A DNA stretch of 64,000 nucleotides from Sisyra terminalis. Taxonomy: Eukaryota; Arthropoda; Insecta; Neuroptera; Sisyridae. Location: the NCBI GenBank assembly GCA_958496175.1, contig OY292276.1:37468449-37532448 (forward strand). The letters are read 5' to 3'. The notes under the pieces are model-generated. The model was not told where the DNA came from. It saw only the letters and a program-made list of their open reading frames with translations, and did not search any database. This document shows positions 40,701 to 51,815 of this stretch, piece by piece (position 1 is the first letter of the stretch; the number at the start of each line of letters is the position of its first letter). The position numbers and the translations under genes are program-made.

Positions 40701-40761
40701 GTTTTAATTTTAATGAGCAAATCCGAGTCTGAAAACGATAAGTGTGGTTATGGGTCTTCTG

Positions 40762-41514
40762 TGACGTCACAGTACGCATCAGCACGCATATTAAAACCAA
40801 GATAAATATAAACAGATCATTGATAGCAGCTACCATAGAAACAGTAATAATTTACACAATTTTTGATATATTTTACAATTTTTCGCCATTATAAATAGGG
40901 CCGTCTTTAACCTATTGGAGGCCCTGGGCATATTAGGATAATGGGGCCCCTATGACTTTGACAGAACACTATTTTGTTAGAATAAACAAAGGAAGTAGAT
41001 AAACAAGGTTAAATATTTATTTTTATTAACAATCACATGAAACGAATAGATAAATGTAATATAGGCCACAAAAATAACTAAAAGCCTAATTTTTGGGCGA
41101 GAGTAGAATAGCTTCGCGCATGTAAAAGCTAGTAAGTTGGTATTGTAGTTAGTAATTTAGGTTCGATTTTTTCGAATTATAGGTATAAGTTTTTTAGTAA
41201 TAAATATTGGTTATCGTTTGGTGATCTGACAGGAATTAGGAACTTTGTATTTGATCTGAGGGGAGCTCATATCGATCGAGGGGCCCTGGGTACTTGTTCA
41301 AAGTGCCCACTGGGAAAGAGAGGTATGATGGTTAACATTTTTATATCCTAAAAATAACTATCAATTTTTTTTTTCTTAAGAATAGAGGTTGTGTAGATTG
41401 TAAATAGTTTAAAATGATATTTAAACGATATAAACAATCTTTCCCTTTGTGCTTAAGTGTACATTTTCATACGAAAACATCCATTAGATTTTGAAAATTC
41501 GTACTGTGACGTCA
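40762..41514. repeat. Segment flanked by a perfect 15-bp inverted repeat with TGACGTCA
   Basis: TGACGTCACAGTACG (40762-40776) is the exact reverse complement of CGTACTGTGACGTCA (41500-41514). Inside lie a transposon-end-like block (AGGGCCGTCTTTAACC near 40898) and two GGCCCTGGG blocks (about 40920 and 41283). No coding frame stands out. It may be one or more nested, worn DNA elements. Confidence 0.35.
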
Positions 41515-43129
41515 TTTTAATACAGGGTATAAGAGCATAAGCATTTTCAATTAAACGATTTTTTTGGGATTTTTAAAAAAATATTCCTTAAGTTTTATCA
41601 AGTAAAGTTAAAAATTATCGGCTACATTATGTTTTGATATTAGATTAGAATATTTTTAAAACATTTGAAATTATTTTTAGATCATGTACATTAGATCTTT
41701 TATAATTAGCCGATGGAAAAAGTGTTCATTTATAAACACATTCCTTGTAAGTGTAAATATTTTTATCTTCAATTTTGAAAGGTTAATCGTTTGGTCGCTG
41801 GCCATCTCATTAAGTATGTGGTTTTATAAATTAACAAAAATGCTGATTTACTTTGGGATTTTTTTCACCTTGACCTGACCACGACAATTTATATTTATAG
41901 CATCGGATTATTTTCATATATTGTTCCTATTACCATTTAACAAATAATAAAAAATATGAACAAATCGAAATTTTTAAATCTCAAGGTGAACAATCGAATC
42001 TTTTATCTATTACCATCATTATAATCATTTAATATTTCATGACAAGTTTTTTTTCTTAATTTGAAAACAAGGATTGATGTTTTATGTCCATATATGTTAA
42101 AGAAGATTTTTTACATATTTTTTTTAAACATGATTCCAAAAATAATTAAGTATATATGTATAAAAAGTAGGTAATACACATGTGGATAATGTAGTTATGC
42201 AAAGTTTTCTTGATGCTTCTACAATAATGTCATTGTTCAATTGGCAATTATTAAAGAACTTTAAATGTTAAACCATTCACTGCTCAAAGGGATTTTTATA
42301 TTTTTTTATTGGCCTTGCACACCTTCCAACAATAATTACAGATTTTTTCTTATTTTCATGTTCTATAAACTAATTAATTGTTGAAGATGTCTAAAAATTA
42401 TGTAATGAAGACAGATTCAGTGATTTAAATACAGGATGCTTTTCTTAAAATACAAAAAACTTTCTACTCAAGCAATGCTGATGAATAATTTTAAACCTAA
42501 CAAAGATTACGTCATTTTATTGAGTAGTTGTTTAAAGTTAATGTTAATTTTGATTTGTTTGATATGTTTAATATTTAATAAGAATGTGTGAATATGAGGA
42601 AGAAAAATTTTTTTTCAAGTTCTTAATGACTTTTTCTGAAGACTGTCTTAAGTTAAAACAAGTTGAAAAATGTTAGGCAAGAATTTTCATTTTACATCTT
42701 ATGTATAAACATTAGTAAAAAAAAATTTCAACATAATTTGATCATTAAATAAAGTATGTTAAACTGTAGGAATGCAGTAAAATGGGTGAAAAAAAATCCT
42801 TCAGGTATTAGTGGTTCTATGGTAATTTTCTGGTAATAATCTGGTAATTTTCAGTTTACAACCGAATAAGTCAGAAAAAAGTTGGCAGGTAAACTTGTAG
42901 ATCAACTTTCCAAGATTTGAAATTTTTGAGATTTGGTATTCTAATTAAAACTAAATTTTATAACAAATTATTTGAGTAAATTTAAGGATAAAGAATCTTT
43001 TTTAACTAACGAAAACAGGTGGTTCTTTGTTTGACAGGTAATTTTTCTTTTTGTATATATAACCAGTTAGAATTTTTCACAGGATAATTCGATTTTAATA
43101 ATTCATATTTTCTTAAAAGGATATATTTT

Positions 43130-43400
43130 GAAGTTAGTCCCATTTAAATTAAAAAAAAAATGAAATCGCCTCTAGGGACGCAAAAATAGGGGATGGTTGT
43201 GAGATAGTTATCCCTAACTAGTATACTAGTTAGTATACTAAATTTGAAATGAAATCATTATCTAAGACGAAAAAGTTAGGGGATTTTGGTTTCTTGTATA
43301 TGATATACAATAAGGCAGGTCTTATGGAACTTTAATTATTTAAATCGTCTTCTAAGGTAGAAAAATAGGGGTTGATTGTAAACTAAATTTGAAATAAAAT
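43130..43400. repeat. Three degenerate tandem units of about 95 bp
   Basis: Three blocks resemble one another. Each has AAATC, then TCTA followed by GGGACG, AGACGA or GGTAGA, then an AAAAATAGGGG-type stretch, at about 43163, 43250 and 43345. A perfect 16-bp palindrome, AACTAGTATACTAGTT, sits at 43216-43231. No function is apparent. Confidence 0.4.
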
Positions 43401-44349
43401 ACATTATATCAATCCATAAAATTGAGTGTGACCTTAAGGTCCTTAAGGACTTCTGAAATTAATTAATAACTATTTTTAATATATTACCGATTCCGAAAAA
43501 TTGTGGAAAAACCTTTGTATATGTAGCGGAGTTTCGTCGCTACGAACGCCTAATAAGAGTGCTTGAAGTTTTTTGAGGAAAGAGTTCTGTGTTTTGTTTT
43601 ACTAAAAATTTTTTTTTAAATCAAATTTCCTGAACTTTCACAAGTTTCTCAGAAAATAAAAGACATTTCACTTAAATTGATTGATATTTTTTTGCATTGC
43701 TATAGCTAAAAATAATAAAATATGATGTTAAGGGGAAATGATCTATTATGTACCTAAATCAATATTCACGAATAAGGTTGAATTTTCCGAAAGACTTAAA
43801 AATATTTTCCGCAAATGGGTATTTGAAGTATACACCTAATAAATCTTAATTGATTATAACCAATCGAAAATTTAGAACCATTTGAACAAAAATAGACAAT
43901 TTAGGGGTATACGACAATGTTTAAATAGGAAATTTTAGTGAAATTAGTTCAAACTATAGTTGTCGGAAAATTCGAGAAAGTAAGTTTGGAACTTTTCTAA
44001 AACTTATATCGTGACGTCTGAAAATGTCAAGCTTATTCCAAGCATAACGATAGTAAAAACCTGATAAATCAAAATTTTTACTTGAGAATACTTGAAAACT
44101 TGAGAATAAGATTTTTATAGATTGAATAAATGTAGTATCCAATGTAAACTATTGTTGATTAATTATAAACCATTATCGGCTTTCCTTCTACTAGTAATAA
44201 CTTCAATATACACATGAAAGAGTTGTTGCAGGATCACATATGGAAAGTTTTGATATTGCGCAAATCATTATGCTTAGTTTTATACTTAGAAATGGTTGGA
44301 GATATATTTTTTTACATTAAGTAATATAATGAACATCAAACTGATGTTT

Positions 44350-44779
44350 TTATGATTTTGTTTTTTTTTTATTAATTATACATCTATTAAATCCGGTTCT
44401 TCTTTGTTTTATTATATGTCGTTTATCAGATTCTAAACTTTTAAAGTTCAACCTCAAAAAAAATTCTCCTATTTTAGTCCAACTTTGTTTAGGATTTCGA
44501 GTGAATAACCCCATAACATGTCGAAAACAAGTATTTCTATACTTTGCATTATTTTTTACAAGTGGATGAAGAAACTTGAAATGATTTATCAATGTCATTA
44601 CCAATTCTTTTTCTATTCTTTTCAAATTGATCACGTTTAGGATTTTTAAAAGACAAATATATAGAACGTGCCAACGACGCGTCGTTCCATTTTATTATGG
44701 CAACTTTCTCATCAATGAACTTGAAATCTTTTATAAATCTTAAAACGGAATCTGAGTCGTGCTGAAATTTTACATTCAA
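44350..44779 (-). pseudogene. Two overlapping minus-strand frames, possibly one frameshifted old ORF
   Basis: One frame (44779-44549) contains FKFIDEKVAIIKWNDASLAR. The second (44634-44350) contains NHFKFLHPLVKNNAKYRNTC and NPKQSWTKIGEFFLRLNF. Together they cover about 140 codons, with a frame change near 44600. The residue mix looks protein-like for this AT-rich intron. I recognise no family, and neither frame has a reliable start. A decayed mobile or other coding insertion is possible, but chance cannot be excluded. Confidence 0.2.
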
Positions 44780-44949
44780 GATATTGTAGCCATTGTGGCA
44801 GTATATATTTAATAGTAGTTTTATTTGTTGATTGTCCTAATGGTTTTAATAGGCTAAACAGTATGGTAATTCAAATCGATTGTTAAAAGATGCTCAATAT
44901 TGTATTACTTATACTGAACTAAAGCTGTGCTCAAAATTTTAGACTTACT

Positions 44950-45110
44950 TACTTTATCTATCTCATAAGTCTACGACCGTTCCAAAACCGGTAGGTTTTA
45001 AATTCGAATCTCGTATCAAACAAATTTTCGATATTTCCTGATATACGAATTTTTATGAGTCCAGAATCGTTAAAGACCTTAGAAGTTATAAAGCGACAGT
45101 ATATATTTAT
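44950..45110 (+). repeat. tRNA-derived SINE copy 4
   Basis: The B-box region reads TAAATTCGAATCTCGTATCA. It is followed by aaattttcgatatttcctga, a block gtccagaatcgttaaagacc, and the tail AGTTATAAAGCGAC. The A-box side is diverged. The copy is in the same orientation as copies 2 and 7. Confidence 0.65.
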
Positions 45111-46705
45111 AAAAAAAACTTTATCTCGTTTAATTAAAATTAAATTTTTGAGTTAAAATTTTAAGAAAAAAATTCAAAATGTATAATCAACTATTTCTTT
45201 TATAAAAACTATTAACTTAAAAAAAAGTACCATAGATTTGACTGGTGTTTTAATATTTACGGATGTACCTACTTTGATTTTATATTCATTGTCTAGGTTG
45301 GTCTAGGTATATGTTTTTTAAGTTTGAATTTACTAATTTTGCGATATGATTATTTTCCAAATGCCCCATGACCATGGGTCATTTATTAATTTTAGATGTA
45401 CCGCAGTAAAAGATCAAAAAAGACCATTATTTTTTCACATCAAATGCTGATTTTGTATTAATATATTATCGATGAATATTCATAATAACGCACTCATATT
45501 TATTCCATGCAGCTGTGAAATTATTGATTTCTCTAAAATAAAGATTGACAGAATCGTAATTACGATTTCTTTTAATACAATATTTCATATTGAAAGTATT
45601 CAATACATAAATAATAATGCTTTATCGATTGCTATTAAAGAAAAAATATAAATTTTATAATGAACGTTATATTATGCATTTGTACATATGTCTGTTACTA
45701 AATTACTCAATCAATCATGCAAAAGGTCTGTGAAGCAAATTAAATGTACAATCCAAGATTTTTCTTAACGATAATACCTATAAAGTCTTCATTCATGCTG
45801 AAAAACGAATCGTGAATTCACATGTATTTTTGAAAAAAAAACATAAGTTTTTTTAAAAAAAATCAAGGTTGTCGAAATAAAGCCTTCATTCGAGCCGCAT
45901 TTGGTAATTAATTATTGTTATTTATTCTGTAAAAAGCATTGTAGTTGAATGTAGTCGATTGTTATCGAAAATTTAACATGCGTTTGGAGAAGAGAAATAG
46001 TTTCGACTAATGCAAAAGGGTTTTAATTGAGAACGGAACTACGGACGGAATGCATATTAAAGGTCATACAAAGTTTAACAGTCGCTTGCCTAGAAATTGC
46101 CACTAATTTTTCTTATTTTCAAATTCGTTTCAGTAGTAAGTTACAACAACATCACACAGACTCGGAGATTTTATCAACGTCTACGTTTAGTATGAAGTAG
46201 ATATAAGAAGGTCAATCAGTGAAAGTTTTAAGTTCAAACATAAAAGATGTTACCTGTTCTTAACGGATCACAAGTGAATGAAGTTGATTTACTTATATAT
46301 TCAGTTCTTAAGTAAATCAAATTTCTATAAATAGAATTTATCTGATTAAAAAAATAATTTATATTCAGTATATTAAACTATAGTAGAAAACCACTGACAA
46401 ATTACATTTTTTCAAAAATCTGTATAATAAATTACTCTTATTTTATTGTTTCCAACTTCGCCTCTTTCCGTTATTTTAATTTCTGTTTTCATGAAATCGT
46501 TAAATAATAATTATATTTGTATTAATTTATATTTACTAACACACAAGAATAAAGCTTTTAATTAATCGAAAATTAATTTTATTTGGATATTGGCCATATA
46601 AATATTAAAATAAGTAACGAAATATTGAAAAACATTTTTTTAAAATATATTTAAAAAACATCCAAATCAATTTTAAGAATGAAAAGTAATGTATGAGTAC
46701 CTAAC

Positions 46706-46806
46706 GTGACCATACGTCCCACTTTGGTCGGGACAGTCGCGATTTTGGGCTTTAGTCCCGCTGTCCCCGAAGAACCTAAATATGTCCCGCTTTGAGAAAA
46801 AGTGAC
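46706..46806. repeat. GC-rich dispersed-repeat-like block (GTGACCATACGTCCC)
   Basis: The block opens with GTGACCATACGTCCC and contains several GTCCCGC/GCGGGAC-like words, ending near GTCCCGCTTTGAGAAA. I have seen similar GTGACCAT-CGTCCC starts in many animal genomes next to DNA-transposon ends. The right end is not clear and no target duplication is seen. Confidence 0.3.
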
Positions 46807-47354
46807 CTGTGATGGGTATACTGTATACCGTATACATATGCATATACCTATAGTGTAAAATCAATAGGCCGTAAACCTATAGTACATGGATAAAAATCAT
46901 ACGCTGTATAGTAAAATCATAAGTCGTCATTTTTTAAATAAATAATTCATCATTCAATCATTTTTTAAGTAAATTTTTCTTATAAATTTTTTTTTCTTAT
47001 AAAAAATTTTTAGTGTTTTTATTTCACGCAAAATTATAAAATGGTTTTCCAGTTTTCGTATTTAAATTTACAGGTGTTCCGTTCTTCATACGAAAACTGC
47101 ATCAATGGCGGTACTGTAGTTAGTTATAAATTTAAAGCTCGTTTTTTTGCCGAAACTACACCGAAACCGAAAGTTCGGTCGGACACTATTAATATCAAGT
47201 GACTTTGTTTTCGTGAATCGTAGATATGATAAAATTTGTCATTTTTGGAGTTATTTACGTATATAGGTATCAAAAATAAAATCCTTATAATCTGTTCATC
47301 CATTCGTTTCTCCATAGAGGCTTTACTTGGAGAACATATTGATATAATCTAGAT

Positions 47355-47583
47355 CAGTAGTTCTTGGCCTTGTTGGAGGTACTGATCCTCACCAATTTTA
47401 TATGCGCATTCACCAAGCCCTTCTTAAATGGAAAAATAAAATTACTTTCTTCGAATTCATAACAAATGTTTGAGGGAGTCATCACGAATCTTTTGAGTCA
47501 GGGGTGTCTTCAGCTCCGTTGAACCCGCGAGACTAACTCACCGAATCCCTGGAGTTCTAATGAAACCAGGTTAAGAACCACTG
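47355..47583. mobile_element. hAT-type MITE, 229 bp
   Basis: The left terminus is CAGTAGTTCTTGGCCTTGTT and the right terminus, reverse-complemented, is CAGTGGTTCTTAACCTGGTT (15 of 20 match). This is the common CAGTGGTTCTxAACCT end of hAT non-autonomous elements. The flanking 8-mers ATCTAGAT and ATGCAATT match only partly. There is no transposase. Confidence 0.65.
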
Positions 47584-49063
47584 ATGCAATTCAATTCGCA
47601 AAGAAGATGCTATGAATCAATTTACAATAATGTAGAAGAACTATAAAAATAAATTAGTAAAATTTTTTCTCATTTCATAAGCAAAAAAAAACTTGTATTT
47701 CCATGTAGAGTGAATAAGTTGCCTTTTATAAAAAAAATAATGAAAATAGAGGAAAAATTGATTGTTCATCATTGCTGTAGACCGGCATTCTACAATTTGA
47801 TAAAAAATGTCCCTGACGAGGAATAGGATTTCCTTTCCAATATAATACAACAATTTAAAATTGAAAATGACAACTCAGAAAACCCGAGAAGATTCCAAAC
47901 CAAATTGATTTCCAATTTGTGTGAGTTTAAGTAGTGATAGGTAAGACAATTTCAATCAATAATTCACATTTGCTTCTTAGATTGAAACCTTGACATTTGT
48001 TGATCCAACATCAATACAATTAATAATCGGAAAAAACACTTTCCTATAACGAAGAGGAGCAATCATAAAAGAGCACTTCACGCTTTAATGAACACAATAA
48101 TAATTAAAATTAAATACCAACAATGATTTTATGTATTGATTGCAACAAGGATTTGATAATTCTTTTACTACTTATGAATATACCTATGTATACATTGAAA
48201 TCGATTGAAGTATTGTTGACCATCAAAAGTGTCTTAATTATTAGTTAGCCAATGGGTAAATTTTTTTTTATTGGCACCGACATTAGTATTATTATAGTAA
48301 TGTAAGACGATACTAATAAATTGGAAAGTAAATTACAGCTATTGTCTTGTTCACGAGACTTATGGAACAAAAAATACAAATGACTTGTATTTAATGTTAA
48401 AGTAATTGAATACTGGATTTATTATGCAACTTTCGACCTTTTCTCATGTTTTTAATGTGGGAGGACTTGAAATAAATTAGTATCAACGTATGGACTATAC
48501 AAACATTAGTGAAATTGTTGAATGTTTACTAAGTTTAGCAAAGTGATATAGCGATTTGATTTTTATTTTTCGTTATACTCATATAGGTACTGAATTCAGT
48601 TCATCTTTTTTCTTTTTGCATCTAAGAAATTTGAATGATGAAGGCTGATCATAAATCCTTTCATAATATATCACCTCAACATTTAACAGCGATGCTATAA
48701 CCTTTTCATGATTGCAGCTACATACCTACATAGCAATTAAGTTCAATTTAATTTAAGATTTAATTCAGAATTGCTTTCAATAAATTTCGGTCGTTAAGGA
48801 AGACTATTATTAAAATGGATATATAGTGTACACAGTACGTGTAAGTGCCATAAAAATATATATTGATGAAATGATTTTAAAACACATAGAGGTTACACCG
48901 AACTGGTTAAATATCAAGATATCATAAAATTGACGAAAAATAAAATTATGAGGAATAATTGGAATATAGATGTAAACTCTTTCTTTGTCTTACTCAACCA
49001 TTTTAAAGAATTACAAACTTGTAGAAAAATTAACTACACTTACAATAAAATAAAATCATTTTT

Positions 49064-49229
49064 TATTGTTATTTACCGTCGCGCTTTATAATTACTAAGG
49101 TCTTTAGCGACCCTAGAGTTTATAAAAATCAGGAAACTGAGAAATATCGAAAATTTGTTCGATACGAGATTTGAACCCTATACCTACTAGTTTTGGAGCG
49201 GCCACCTTGATCACTCGGTCACTAGTAGG
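49064..49229 (-). repeat. tRNA-derived SINE copy 5, near full length
   Basis: In + coordinates it starts with the tail ATTGTTATTTACCGTCGCGC, then ctttagcgaccctagagttt. It continues through aaatatcgaaaatttg to the tRNA-like head around 49165-49229, whose reverse complement includes AGTTTTGG and GATTTGAACC-like B-box remnants. It lies just upstream of the UQCRB retrocopy. Confidence 0.7.
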
Positions 49230-49367
49230 CCGATTGTGAATATAAAATTTGCAAACGATGAAGGATTTTTCATTTATTAAAGATTTAGTTGGCATAGAAA
49301 CTTGTTTATTATAACTTGTTTCCATTTTGTTACTAACCATTTTTGTTGAATTTTTTCTTTGAAAAAT

Positions 49368-49694
49368 ATGAAATTAACGGCAAGAAATTTTTCAAATCTT
49401 AAACGTATGGTTTACAATTTATCAGGATTCAATAAATATGGACTCTACATTGATGATTGTATGGATGATTTAAACCCAGACGTAGCTGAGGCCCTCAGGC
49501 GTTTGCCAAAAGAAATTATTGATGCACGTAATTTTCGGCTCATTCGAGCTGTACAATGCTCAATGTCAAAAACTTACTTACCAAGCGATGAATGGACCAG
49601 CTATGACGACGAAGACCGATATCTTAAACCCTATCTGGATGAAGTGAAAAACGAACGATGCGAATGGGAAAAATGGGACAAGGAGAACAACTAA
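49368..49694 (+). CDS. Intronless copy of cytochrome bc1 subunit 7 (UQCRB/QCR7 family)
   Basis: This is an intact 108-residue frame starting MKLTARNFSNLKRMVYNLSG. Family-typical segments are YNLSGFNKYGLYIDDC, VAEALRRLPKEIIDARNFRL, MSKTYLPSDEWTSYDDEDRY and LKPYLDEVKNERCEWEKW. The length is close to the usual roughly 110 residues of this complex III subunit, a small matrix-side protein needed for assembly of the bc1 complex in mitochondria. ATG 49368 is chosen because it gives the family N-terminus. The copy has no intron and lies inside the 41-kb intron of another gene. AATAAA (49705-49710) follows the stop by about ten bases. Intronless structure suggests a retrocopy. An intact frame suggests it is recent, or still selected. 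It could instead be the only copy in the genome. Confidence 0.88.
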   Translation: MKLTARNFSNLKRMVYNLSGFNKYGLYIDDCMDDLNPDVAEALRRLPKEIIDARNFRLIRAVQCSMSKTYLPSDEWTSYDDEDRYLKPYLDEVKNERCEWEKWDKENN

Positions 49695-50093
49695 TCGTTT
49701 TCCAATAAAATTTAAATAGATTTATCCATATTGTAAAAGTAGGAAAATAATATAAATCCATAATGAAAAGGACCTTTTTTTAATTCTACATTTTTTTTTT
49801 CATTGTATTACTCAGTTGCGGAAGTTAAATCTTCAGGATATATTTTGGATGCGATACGCTGAGCCAAATTTAACTGGATAATATCTCCTTTGAAAACGTT
49901 TTATAATCTTACTAGTTGAAAGTCGCGCAAAATTTCTCGCAAATATTAATTTAAATTTAATTTTTGAAACAAAATACCAAAAATTCAATAAAACCATTTA
50001 AACTCAATGCAAAATTGTTAAGGTCTACTGTCAAAAATAAATTTCAATAGTAACTATTGATCTTGCGATCTCAGACCTAGATTGCCACAGATC

Positions 50094-50180
50094 AGGGGTG
50101 TCAAACTCAAAACCTAACCTGGGTCAAATAAACAATGCTTAACTTTAAGTGGGTCGCAAAAAAATCATTGTTCTTGGAAA
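50094..50180. repeat. Single hAT-type end (CAGGGGTGTCAAACTC)
   Basis: CAGGGGTGTCAAACTCAAAA at 50094 is a typical hAT-type terminus, followed by GGGTC and GGGTCGC words. I found no matching right end nearby. The partner may be lost or covered by the Penelope-like element that begins near 50350. Confidence 0.4.
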
Positions 50181-50365
50181 CAAATACTTTTATTTTGAAT
50201 TGTACATTGTAATTATCATATGTAAAGTTAATTTAATATTTACGTCCTGATACTTACAAATAAAGTATATTCTTATTTTATATTCTGGTTTCCATTCTAA
50301 TTCTTTTATTTTTTTTTATATATAAATTAAACTTCAATAATATATTTAGTTTTATAATTGCCAAA

Positions 50366-50860
50366 TTGCTAAAGAAAAATAACATCAACATCGCATTTTC
50401 AACAAACAACAACATGATGAAAATTCATAAATTTACTTAAACCATTGGAGAACAATCAAATTACAACGAAAAATAAAACCGGAATATATAAAATTAAATA
50501 TGGTTCCTGTGAAAAATTCTACATTTGCCAAACTGGAAAATCTTTCGGAACAAGATATAAGGAACATACACTCAAGAAACCTACTTCAACAACAACTTCA
50601 AATTTTACAAAACACTTTTTTGCCGAAAAACATCAATGCTTAAATTTTGAAACAAATTTTAAGCCACTACATATTAGCACGAAAGGGTCACATATGAACA
50701 CCCTAAAAGAATATGAAATAAACAAAGCTCATAAACTAGATCCAAATAAAATCCTTAACGACAAATAATATAAAATAACCTATATGAAATTTGTTTAAAA
50801 CTGACAAAATAATCACTACCTGATGATGACAGTCAAAAATTGGTGAAACGCATCGTAATG
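50366..50860 (+). mobile_element. Penelope-like retroelement, 3' part with GIY-YIG domain
   Basis: At 50366-50437 one frame reads LLKKNNINIAFSTNNN, matching the end of Penelope-like reverse transcriptases just before the endonuclease. After a frame change, 50460-50766 reads KTGIYKIKYGSCEKFYICQT and GKSFGTRYKEH, a GIY-YIG nuclease core. The usual YIG is YIC here. It continues FTKHFFAEKHQCLNF and TLKEYEINKAHK. GIY-YIG fused to an RT is the signature of Penelope-like elements. The 5' part is missing. The element ends in a hammerhead-like core at 50819-50854. It is a dead copy. Confidence 0.8.
50819..50854 (+). ncRNA. Hammerhead-ribozyme-like core, copy 1
   Basis: CTGATGA (50820-50826) and GAAAC (50845-50849) keep the spacing of a hammerhead core. 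After GAA, ACGCATCGTA can form a 3-bp stem III (ACG/CGT) closed by CAT, with A at the cleavage position. Stem II (GACAG...) is badly paired in this copy and stem I is not evident, so activity is unlikely. It lies just after the GIY-YIG domain of the Penelope-like element. Such elements are known to carry hammerhead motifs in their terminal repeats. Confidence 0.45.
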
Positions 50861-51118
50861 AAGAAGAAATTGAGTCATACGACATACATTACTATTCATT
50901 AATTCTGCTTAATTTCTTAATTAGCTTTATTTCTATTTATCAGTATATCCTTGCACCTTGCCTGGCAACGTTTCACAGTCTCTCCGGATTGCACCTCAAT
51001 AAAATACGGACACAAACTAGGTATACAAAAATACGGCTTACATTCCGAAAGCCACTTTGTTAGAATTGTAATAACATTGTTGTAATAAAATTGTACGTCG
51101 ATATTATAGTTTTTAGAT

Positions 51119-51250
51119 TGTTACTTATCTAAGCTTTATGCTTTTATAGTCTTTAGTGACTCTATGATATAGTAAATCGTGAAATATTGAAAATTTGGTC
51201 GTCAAGTCATTTGAATTCAAGATTAATTTAATCACTCGTCCACCAGTAGG
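51119..51250 (-). repeat. tRNA-derived SINE copy 6
   Basis: Tail remnant TTGTTACTTATC, then ctttagtgactctatgatat, then gaaatattgaaaatttg, ending in CACTCGTCCACCAGTAGG, the head of the family in reverse. The copy is diverged. Confidence 0.6.
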
Positions 51251-51679
51251 ATTTAAAAAAATAATATTTTTACATATTATCATTTTCTTTGAATTCAACG
51301 TTGAAAATATTTTTTTCAAATATTTTCTTCTCCTTTATTTTTACTTTATATCAGTCTACTACTGTTCTTTCATGAGTTTTCAATGGAATTCCGCAAATAA
51401 AAAGTGTAAGAAAAATGCACAACATTATGGTTAAGTGACCACTAAACCTTACTGGTTTGAATGAAAATGATTTTTAGATCATTTATATTATTAATGATCA
51501 TCGTTATGTTTCTTTTTAAATATATATGTCTTATTTCAATTATGAATTTGTTAAGAAATGACAAAATTGTTCACAGCATTGCAAACTTACTGGAGTACCT
51601 TATTTTTGTAAACATGAAACTTGAAATTAGTCAAGTTCTTAACCAAATAATCCAAATGATTCAAAAGCTCAACTTCACG

Positions 51680-51815
51680 TTGGACGTATTGTTACCACAA
51701 CAACTGATAAAACTAATAAAAACTTGTATATGTCGTACTAAATTCCTACAATTCTTAATTGAATACAACGCGTTTCAACAGTCTTTGGCTGTCATCATCA
51801 GGTAATGTTTATTGT
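51680..51815 (-). mobile_element. Short Penelope-like terminal piece inserted in the hAT relic
   Basis: On the minus strand the hAT frame breaks at about 51815 and changes to ACCTGATGATGACAG, identical over 15 bases to the end of the + strand Penelope-like element at 50818. About 130 bp later the hAT frame resumes. There is no coding content. The borders are approximate. Confidence 0.5.
51767..51802 (-). ncRNA. Hammerhead-ribozyme-like core, copy 2
   Basis: On the minus strand, CTGATGA (51801-51795) and GAAAC (51776-51772) flank a well-formed stem II: GACAG pairs with CTGTT around CCAAAGA. GAA is followed by ACGCGTTGTA, which forms a 3-bp stem III (ACG/TGT with a G-T pair) and leaves A at the cleavage position. 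The usual G-C pair closing stem II is replaced by an unpaired T, so activity is uncertain. It shares its core with copy 1. Confidence 0.5.
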
